A program made the position numbers and the translations under genes. DNA of 16,045 bases from CAYVBE01 sp964448935. GTDB lineage: Bacteria; Planctomycetota; Brocadiia; SM23-32. Positions within the stretch are counted from its first letter, which is position 1, and every line of letters begins with the position of its first letter. A model generated the notes under the pieces. The model ran no database searches, was not told where the DNA came from, and was given only the letters and a program-made list of their open reading frames with translations. The stretch covers positions 1 to 16,045 of the forward strand of contig CAYVBE010000084.1 of the NCBI GenBank assembly GCA_964448935.1, in the 5' to 3' direction. Below are positions 10,295 through 16,045 of the stretch, one piece after another.

Positions 10295-13213
10295 TCACTT
10301 CTGGGTCGGAATCCCTGTGGCTCTCCGCCAGCCGAGCGTGAAGTGGCTCCATTCCAGCACGGGCGTCAGCCGGTCGCCTTTTTGGATGTTGACGCTGGTT
10401 TCCATCGTCGCACTGCCTCCGCGCTCAAGGTGTATCCGAGCATCGGCAGATGTCAGGTGCGGCAGCGGCGGATTGCCCCTGACTTCCGGCATCGTTACCT
10501 TCAGGTGGGTTCTGTTTGTGATCGTGTCACCAATGGCAAAACGGGTGTCGGCCCATGCCACCGTGGGCGCTGCGGGCGGGAAGAACAGAGCGCTTTCGTC
10601 GGGCAGCACGGTTTGCGCCTCCAGCGCGCCGAGCGAACCCGGTTGCGGCCGGGGCGCGCCCAGGAAGTCCCGCCACGCCGTATTCGGCGTGCCTGCTCCG
10701 AGCGCCGGGGAGCCCGCGAGCGGGCGCAGTCCCATGGTCCTGTCCAGCGGCGCCCACGCGGCCGGCAGGTAAGCGTCCGTCTCGGCCGGGACCTTGAGCG
10801 GTGGGTCGGTCTCCCTGATCCGGACCTCTGACCAGGCTTCCGGGTCGGCGATCAGGATCAGCGGGTCCACCAGCGTCGCCTCGGGAATCCACATCTCGCA
10901 ATTGTCCACCGGGAAGGCGTCATCGGCCGGGGTCGTGGCCCGCAGGGCTCCATTGGCTTCCATCACGTAGCCGATCTCATACGGGGTCGCCGTGGCGCTG
11001 AGCCAGAATGTGGTCCCTGCCGGAATATCCTTGCCATCCACGCGTGAAATGGTCACGGGTTCGCCGCTGTGACTCTCGGTGAGCGCGGGGACGACATTGT
11101 AGACCGCAGCCTGCGCCGACGCGCTCTCGAAGCTGGTGGCCGTTTTCTCCGTGGCTCCGGTCCAGACGCGGAAGCGCGAGCGGTTTCGCCAGCCCCTCCT
11201 GGGTTTGCGGACCGGCACCTCGACGGAGGGGGCGTCTTTCTCCAGTGCCACCGGTCCGTTGCTGCACAGGAAACGGATCCCGGGCCAACCGATCTGGAAC
11301 CGATTCGCGATCGCAAACGCCCGGTCCCGGCGTGAGCCCATGATCGCGAAGGTGTCGCGCACCGAGTAGACTCCGGACACCGCAAGGTCAATGCTTCGCG
11401 CATAGGGCAGTGTTTTCTGGCCGCCGCCGAAAACGGAGAGGTCCCTTCCGCGGTTTTCACCGAAGACGACATAGACATTGCCGCGACTGGTCCCTCCGCG
11501 CGAAGTCAGGGCGTGACCCGACCTTGCCATCTGCACCCAGTTGTGGCCGAAGAATCGGTGACCGTGCCGCGGATGCACGCCGGAACCCCCCATGTTGGTG
11601 GTCACCATCGTTGCCCCACCGGTGAGCAGACTTTCCGTCACAGCCCACGATTGCCCGGGCTTCTGGCTCGAACAGAACCGGAAGATAGGCTGGTCTACGC
11701 CCCGGCCCGCCCAGCTTCCGCGAGTCGTGAGGATCGAGCGGTTAAAGAGGGTCTGCTCATCGTCCGCGCTGCGGTAAGATCCCTGTTCGACGCGGTTCGG
11801 GACGCCGGGCAGGTTTGCCGTTCCGTATCCGCGGTCGTCCGAGACGTTCACCGTATCTGCCGGCTGTTCGATCCTGCACCCGATCGCCGAGAAGAGCCGC
11901 GCACGCGACCCCCAGATTGCGTAGCGGTGATAGTTCTCAATCTCGACGCCGACCAGGTACAAACCCTTGAGCGGGTTACGGCTCGTGACGATCCCGTCCT
12001 GCACGCCGAAGGCGCCGCAGTCAAAAAGCGTCACGTCGTGGGGTGCATCACTCCACGATCCGATGCCAAATCCGTTGGTATGGACGCTTGTGTCCCACGT
12101 CTTGAGATCATCGAGTTCAAACATCGAGGGGTTGGCCGGGTCGTAGCCGGATCGGATTTCGATTCCCTTGATGATGAAACTGCTTCCGCGAATAGAGATC
12201 GGGGAGTACCCATAGCTCGCGCCGTGAATCTGGCCGTTAGTCCTGAGCCGGATGGCGACAACGCGGTTTCCCGCCGATCGCCCGACGGTGAATCGAATGG
12301 CGTTCGGTGTCACGGTGTAGTCGGCTGGGGGTATCCGCGCGCCGTTCACATACACAGCGATCTTCTTGCCCGTCAGATCCTCCGTTGTGGGAAAGTCGGT
12401 CTGGCCGTCTTCTGCGAGTTGGTTGCTGTCAGCAATATAGATTGGATAGAGGCTCGTGTATCCCAGCCGAGCCACCGTGCTGCCGTCATCGAATTGGGGC
12501 CGGAGAACAGCCCGACCCGAGCCGATGGTCCAGACAATCGAATCGTCGGGCAAACCTGGGCTTCTGGGCGCCGCTTGATAGGCGAATTCTTCGCCGCCCT
12601 GGAAGACGAGGGCATCTATGGTCCCGGCCGATAGCGCCGCGAGCGCGGCCGCAGGATCGGAGTACTGTTCAGATACGACGGCCCCGGGAAGCTCGTCCGG
12701 TACACGCGCAGCGAGGGCAGCCGGCTCTGCCGAACAGACGCCGACCTTTCTTGTCACCCAGCCGATCGCCTGAACGTTGATCGTTGCCGAAAAGTTGAAT
12801 TCAGACGAGCCAACATGGTACTGCAGTCGCAACGTGTGGCGGCCCGCTTTCTTGTATGCGTGCGCCGCCCAGGGGCCCACGGCCGAGCCGAGGGTGCGCG
12901 GTGTGCGGATCGGCTCCGGCAGGGCGGGAGAAACGTAATCCTCCTCCGGGTCGTCCGAGAATGTCCAGAAGCCGAAACCTTTCCGCCAGACTTCAGCGAC
13001 CGTCATCCCCGCTGCCTCCGCGATCTCGCCGAAACCCTTTGGGGTCAGGCCCACGTGAATGCCCTGGCAGACGCTCGGGTTCGCATCCGTGATCGAGACG
13101 GCATCATCCGAAAGCAGGAGCACCTCAGTCGCCGGCTTCGTGGGCGCCGCCTCGGCGACGCTGACACCGAGGACGACAAAGGCGGCGATGGTGATGAGTA
13201 CCTCTCTGTGCAT
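10295..13213 (-). CDS. Secreted right-handed beta-helix protein
   Basis: 972 residues from the ATG at 13213, which has AGAGGAG 7 bases upstream; an ATG 15 codons earlier lacks one. A signal peptide (MHREVLITIAAFVVLGVSVAEA, probable cut after AEA near residue 22) sends it out of the cytoplasm. A PKD-like segment follows (GPWAAHAYKKAGRHTLRLQ, about 113-131). Next is a stretch around 197-240 with TIDALVFQGGEEF and IGSGRAVLRPQFDDG, typical of pectate-lyase-fold secreted proteins of planctomycete-like bacteria. The parallel beta-helix region runs from about 335 to 590, with rungs such as FIIKGIEIRSGYD, VTLFDCGAFGVQDGI and LYLVGVEIENYHRYAI. Near the C-terminus SPALGAGTPNTAWRDFLGAP is the common end of such repeats, followed by about 100 residues of beta-rich tail. 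Catalytic residues cannot be assigned; polysaccharide binding or cleavage is a guess. Confidence 0.88.
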   Translation of the reverse strand: MHREVLITIAAFVVLGVSVAEAAPTKPATEVLLLSDDAVSITDANPSVCQGIHVGLTPKGFGEIAEAAGMTVAEVWRKGFGFWTFSDDPEEDYVSPALPEPIRTPRTLGSAVGPWAAHAYKKAGRHTLRLQYHVGSSEFNFSATINVQAIGWVTRKVGVCSAEPAALAARVPDELPGAVVSEQYSDPAAALAALSAGTIDALVFQGGEEFAYQAAPRSPGLPDDSIVWTIGSGRAVLRPQFDDGSTVARLGYTSLYPIYIADSNQLAEDGQTDFPTTEDLTGKKIAVYVNGARIPPADYTVTPNAIRFTVGRSAGNRVVAIRLRTNGQIHGASYGYSPISIRGSSFIIKGIEIRSGYDPANPSMFELDDLKTWDTSVHTNGFGIGSWSDAPHDVTLFDCGAFGVQDGIVTSRNPLKGLYLVGVEIENYHRYAIWGSRARLFSAIGCRIEQPADTVNVSDDRGYGTANLPGVPNRVEQGSYRSADDEQTLFNRSILTTRGSWAGRGVDQPIFRFCSSQKPGQSWAVTESLLTGGATMVTTNMGGSGVHPRHGHRFFGHNWVQMARSGHALTSRGGTSRGNVYVVFGENRGRDLSVFGGGQKTLPYARSIDLAVSGVYSVRDTFAIMGSRRDRAFAIANRFQIGWPGIRFLCSNGPVALEKDAPSVEVPVRKPRRGWRNRSRFRVWTGATEKTATSFESASAQAAVYNVVPALTESHSGEPVTISRVDGKDIPAGTTFWLSATATPYEIGYVMEANGALRATTPADDAFPVDNCEMWIPEATLVDPLILIADPEAWSEVRIRETDPPLKVPAETDAYLPAAWAPLDRTMGLRPLAGSPALGAGTPNTAWRDFLGAPRPQPGSLGALEAQTVLPDESALFFPPAAPTVAWADTRFAIGDTITNRTHLKVTMPEVRGNPPLPHLTSADARIHLERGGSATMETSVNIQKGDRLTPVLEWSHFTLGWRRATGIPTQK

Positions 13214-13630
13214 GGCTGAACTCCTCTCGTGGGGCATGCATAGGTGAAACGGGGCCAATTTCGGATGCTGTCAAGATTCCGCTGCAAAAACGAGCCGAGG
13301 GTCCTGGCCCAACCGTGCCGTTCGCCACTTGTGCCGTTGTCTGCCTCGTTCGCGCCTCTGCGATGAAAAAAGCGGGTGTCGTATGGGAAAAGGCCGCAGC
13401 GAAAGTCACAAAGAGACAGGCGCTCCAGGGTTACCGGGTTAAAAACCTTTTCAAGGTTTTGTCCCGACGTCCCAAGTTCTTTCAGTCTCATACCCGGTAT
13501 CTGGACTCGTGCTTGATCGCTCCGACCTTGCCACATACGGTACACGCCTTTGCCGTGTTGTCAAGGATAACGCGGCCGATGCGCCACAGCTTATCGGTGC
13601 CGTGGATGGGGGGCGGAAGCTACCGGACGG
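13214..13630. other. Intergenic region upstream of the beta-helix gene
   Basis: Contains a TTGACA on the minus strand (13274-13269) at promoter distance from the beta-helix gene but without a good -10. An AT-rich hairpin AAAACCTT/AAGGTTTT (13442-13460) could be a weak terminator in either direction. In one plus frame, 13500-13629 reads LDRSDLATYGTRLCRVVKDNAADAPQLIGAVDGG, which may be a frameshifted upstream part of the transposase remnant. GTGCCGTTCGCC (about 13315) echoes the GCCGTTCGCC blocks of the island. No intact gene is seen. Confidence 0.4.
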
Positions 13631-13939
13631 GTGCCCGACCTGGTGAACACCGACGATGGCTACACCAGCACGGAGGGCAGAGATCGTCTGGAAGAGATGG
13701 GCGTAGAGACGGTCAGTTTCAGCGGCTCGAAAGGACGGCGCCTGCTGGGCGAGTGGGAACGGTGGGATGAGGAGCGGATGCCTGCCCGGCAGGACCGGCC
13801 GGCGGTGGAATAGTTGATGTTTACTCTGAAGTACTGCTACCGTTTTGGGCGGCTCTCACGGCGAGGTGTCGAGGCGTTGTGTGCGGAGTTGTGGGAGGAC
13901 GTTTTGACCTACAACTCTTCCCGCTCGGAGAGGATCTAG
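13631..13939 (+). pseudogene. DDE transposase C-terminal remnant with in-frame stop
   Basis: The frame reads PDLVNTDDGYTSTEGRDRLEEMGVETVSFSGSKGRRLLGEWERWDEERM up to AVE, then TAG at 13811-13813, and resumes as LMFTLKYCYRFGRLSRRGVEALCAELWEDVLTYNSSRSERI to TAG at 13937. The DDGYTS motif, GSKGRR and AVE(S)LMFTLK are the closing catalytic region of a DDE transposase. The TAG falls where Ser (TCG) is usual after the catalytic Glu, so one base change explains it. The N-terminal part is missing or frameshifted. The family was not assigned; terminal inverted repeats were not identified. Confidence 0.75.
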
Positions 13940-14024
13940 CTACAGCAGAAGAAGGCGGCACGGTGTCGCCCGAGTATACATCATCCAACTTGCGTGCCAG
14001 AGCACTCAGCAGTCCACCCGGCCC

Positions 14025-15032
14025 TCAGTTGTGATTGGGCGCTATTTCAGGTGTGATGAACCGGTAGCCTGCCCCCTCCATCGCCGAACGCAGTGCCTCC
14101 AGCATCTCTTCGCCATCGTAGGTGCCAAGAACCGCCCCGCCGGAGCCGCAGAATTTGCACGACGCGCCCACCTGGCGCGCGCGGTCCACCATCCGCCGGT
14201 CTTCCGGTCGTATGTCAAAGATGCGGGAGCGCAGATCGAAATTGCGGTCAATCGTCCGCGCCAGCTCCTCGTGGTCACCGCTCCGCATCAGGGCGCGCGC
14301 TATATCGGCCAGGGACGCGATCTCGGCCATCGTCCGCACCACCTCTGGCTCGCCCAACTCGTAGCGCTCCCGCACGTGGATGTGCGCCATCGAGCTTTCC
14401 TTGCTCAGGTCCTGGCGGTAGGCCACGTAGACGGGCGGCACGCGCTCGGGCTCCAGCCGCTCATAGCGTCCGTGCCCGTGCTTTTTCATGTGCTGCTCGT
14501 CGAAGTCCATGTACACCACGCCACCGTATGCCTGGGCCACGCGGTCCTGCAGGCCGGCCGTCAGCCCCAGCTCTTCGGTCTCGGCGCTCAGCACCACGTT
14601 CGGCAGCACCTCCAGCGGTATCTCGACCTGAAAAAACCTGGTCAGTGCGCGCATGACCGCCGTGATGATGGCGCTCGACCCGCCCAGGCCCACCTGGCGC
14701 GGTATGCTGGTGCTGTAACGGACGGTGAAGTTGCGGTCCGGCAGTTCGATGTCCCGCTCCCGGCAGTAGCTGTCGAAGGTTTTCACTGCCGCCTTCAGCA
14801 GCCGCACGCCGCCATAGTAGCCGGTGCGGTGCACGTTCTCCACCAGGTCGTCCATGCTCTCGAACACGGCGTGGTCCTGCGGTCCGGGCCGCAGCTCCAG
14901 CTCCGGGCTTTCGTAGAGCAGCACCTCGGCGAAGAAGTTGCCGATCGTGAAGGCAATGGTCTTGCCGTAATATCCGTCGGACGGATTGCCCACGAATCCC
15001 ACTCGGGCGTAAGCGCGTTCCCTGACAATCAT
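14025..15032 (-). CDS. GHMP-family sugar kinase, glucuronokinase-like
   Basis: 335 residues from the ATG at 15032; an ORF extension to 15092 has no family similarity. It begins RERAYARVGFVGNPSDGYYGKTI (4-26), the motif typical of glucuronokinase and related sugar-1-kinases. It then has the ATP-binding loop GLGGSSAI (115-122), ETEELGLTAGLQDRVAQAYGG (151-171) and the GHMP motif 3 CKFCGSGGAVLG (292-303). These kinases phosphorylate the anomeric hydroxyl of a sugar or uronic acid, for example D-glucuronate to its 1-phosphate, feeding UDP-sugar synthesis. The precise substrate here is inferred. The gene lies 73 bp after the TIGR02757 gene on the same strand and is possibly co-transcribed. The ribosome-binding site is weak (GGGA 11 bases upstream). 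Confidence 0.93.
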   Translation of the reverse strand: MIVRERAYARVGFVGNPSDGYYGKTIAFTIGNFFAEVLLYESPELELRPGPQDHAVFESMDDLVENVHRTGYYGGVRLLKAAVKTFDSYCRERDIELPDRNFTVRYSTSIPRQVGLGGSSAIITAVMRALTRFFQVEIPLEVLPNVVLSAETEELGLTAGLQDRVAQAYGGVVYMDFDEQHMKKHGHGRYERLEPERVPPVYVAYRQDLSKESSMAHIHVRERYELGEPEVVRTMAEIASLADIARALMRSGDHEELARTIDRNFDLRSRIFDIRPEDRRMVDRARQVGASCKFCGSGGAVLGTYDGEEMLEALRSAMEGAGYRFITPEIAPNHN

Positions 15033-15105
15033 CGGAGTCTTTTCCCGGTTCAAACAACGCGATTCTAGCGAAGCGCAACATTGTGACCGCAACTCCCGTG
15101 TGGTT

Positions 15106-15888
15106 TCAAGCGGACGCGCCGCCCGTCAGCATGCGCTGCAGCGCCGGATCGGCCTCCACGGACGCATGCATCAGCGCGAAATCGTACTTCACCGGATCGG
15201 CGGGCGACACTTCCCTGAACCCTTCGGTGACCTCCAGCGCCGCCTTCAGGCCCACGGTCTTGCGGTCCGTCAGCCCCAGCCCCTGGCAGACCCGCCACAT
15301 GTGCGTGTCCAGCGGCACCACCAGGCGCGCGGGGTCAACGCCCTGCCAGATGCCGGGGTCCACCTCGTCCCGCCGCACCATCCAGCGCAGGAACAGGTGC
15401 CAGCGCTTGCACGCGCTTCCCCTGTGCGGGTCGGCCACCAGGTGGGACAGCCGGTCCCCTGGTCCGCGCAATTCCGCCGCCAGCCCCCGCAGTCCGGGCA
15501 GGATCGTTCGCTCCACCGGCCGGTCGTGCACGCTGAAACAGGCCTCCAGCGACCCGTGCGCGCACAGCACCCCCTTCAACCGCTCCAGCAGATACCCGAA
15601 CTGCCGCCCGTCCACGAAGCGATGGGTAAACCCTCGCGCCGCGTCCGCCAGCTCCCCCACCTCCGCCTCCGTCAAAAACGCATACGGTTCCCCTCCGAGT
15701 CGCTCCAGTGCGTCCGAAACGGAAGCCATAATCTGCCCCAGACTCCCGTAAGCCAGCATGGCAGCCACAAAGCCCACGACCTCCGCATCCAGTCGGTCTT
15801 CATAGTCATACGCAAAAGATACCGGGTCGTGCCGGGCGTATCCTCGAGTGTTGTAGCGGTTGTACAGCTCTTCCAACAGACCTTTCAG
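15106..15888 (-). CDS. TIGR02757/DUF2400 family protein
   Basis: A protein of about 260 residues and unknown function, recognised by its family signatures: RGYARHDPVSFAYDYEDRLDAE near residue 15, HRFVDGRQFGYLL (near 90), CKRWHLFLRWMVRRDEVDPGIW (near 160), LVVPLDTHMWRVCQGLGLTDRK (near 190) and DPVKYDFALMHASV (near 230), numbered from the TTG at 15876. The fold is proposed to resemble HhH-type DNA glycosylases, and the role is unproven. The start is unusual. No ATG lies between the in-frame stop (TGA just upstream of the AAGGAG) and the conserved domain. AAGGAG at 15900-15895 sits 6 bases before CTG (15888-15886), while TTG at 15876 has only AAAGG 4 bases away. I extend to the CTG, with TTG as the alternative. 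Confidence 0.93.
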   Translation of the reverse strand: MKGLLEELYNRYNTRGYARHDPVSFAYDYEDRLDAEVVGFVAAMLAYGSLGQIMASVSDALERLGGEPYAFLTEAEVGELADAARGFTHRFVDGRQFGYLLERLKGVLCAHGSLEACFSVHDRPVERTILPGLRGLAAELRGPGDRLSHLVADPHRGSACKRWHLFLRWMVRRDEVDPGIWQGVDPARLVVPLDTHMWRVCQGLGLTDRKTVGLKAALEVTEGFREVSPADPVKYDFALMHASVEADPALQRMLTGGASA

Positions 15889-15948
15889 TTCCCGCTCCTT
15901 TCAAGACTTGCGGCAACCGGAGCCACTGTCGGTGGCAAAAGTGACAGA

Positions 15949-15977
15949 ATTGTAATCCGCAAGAGCTGCGGCATCAA
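15949..15977 (-). promoter_or_regulatory. Promoter of the TIGR02757 gene
   Basis: On the minus strand, TTGATG (15977-15972), 17 bp, then TACAAT (15954-15949), giving a leader of about 55 bases. Confidence 0.6.
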
Positions 15978-16045
15978 CAGCAGTGGTTGTGCCCAGGGTC
16001 ATTCAATTATCGGTTTTCTGTTGTCCTTTCCGGATCACCGCTGCG

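Noticed and set aside
11513..12634. 373-codon plus-strand frame
   Set aside because: Antisense to the beta-helix protein, which has a signal peptide, ribosome-binding site and family features.
14031..15068. 345-codon plus-strand frame
   Set aside because: Mirror of the GHMP kinase; no recognisable motif, and the kinase motifs are on the other strand.

Overview
The window is a GC-rich bacterial chromosome segment. Genes are densely packed on both strands, and several have recognisable sigma70-type promoters (TTGACA-like and TATAAT-like boxes about 16-18 bp apart). The gene set includes two uroporphyrinogen-decarboxylase-fold (UroD-like) proteins that are not haem enzymes, a methyltransferase corrinoid protein, a glucuronokinase-like GHMP kinase, a TIGR02757/DUF2400 protein and a long secreted beta-helix protein. 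This mix suggests an environmental bacterium of the Planctomycetes/PVC, Hydrogenedentes or Armatimonadetes kind. The assignment is an inference from gene content only; no marker here settles it.

Layout. 1-211: a minus-strand tRNA-Pro(TGG) followed by a perfect 30-bp palindrome and a purine-rich tail. 251-2360: a minus-strand pair, a D-2-hydroxyacid dehydrogenase then a UroD-like protein, with a LacI-type operator-like site upstream. 2589-7823: a plus-strand run of mostly separately promoted genes: second UroD-like protein, membrane-anchored TPR protein, corrinoid protein with terminator, cyclophilin-like protein, GNAT acetyltransferase, a small uncharacterised protein and tryptophanyl-tRNA synthetase. 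7919-7995: initiator tRNA with a consensus promoter. 7985-9995: a roughly 2-kb segment bounded by 49-bp direct repeats (47/49 identical). The left repeat contains the last 11 nt of the initiator tRNA. The segment carries a two-gene minus-strand operon (multi-pass membrane protein and a membrane-anchored zinc ribbon) and no integrase. 9996-10294: a non-coding stretch rich in hairpins. 10295-13213: secreted beta-helix protein. 13631-13939: decayed transposase. 14025-15888: minus-strand GHMP kinase and TIGR02757 protein.

The corrinoid protein and the UroD-like proteins fit methyl-transfer chemistry of the MtaA/MtbA and MtaC/MttC type, although they are not in one operon and no substrate-specific methyltransferase is visible. 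The most unusual feature is the tRNA-associated repeat. Three copies share a hairpin whose 5' arm begins with the tRNA's own ACCA end, followed by a conserved AGAGCAGGAGAG tail. Two copies sit on genuine tRNA genes (Pro and fMet). The third is detached and closes the 2-kb island. This looks like a tRNA-end-targeting element or attachment site with a small cargo.
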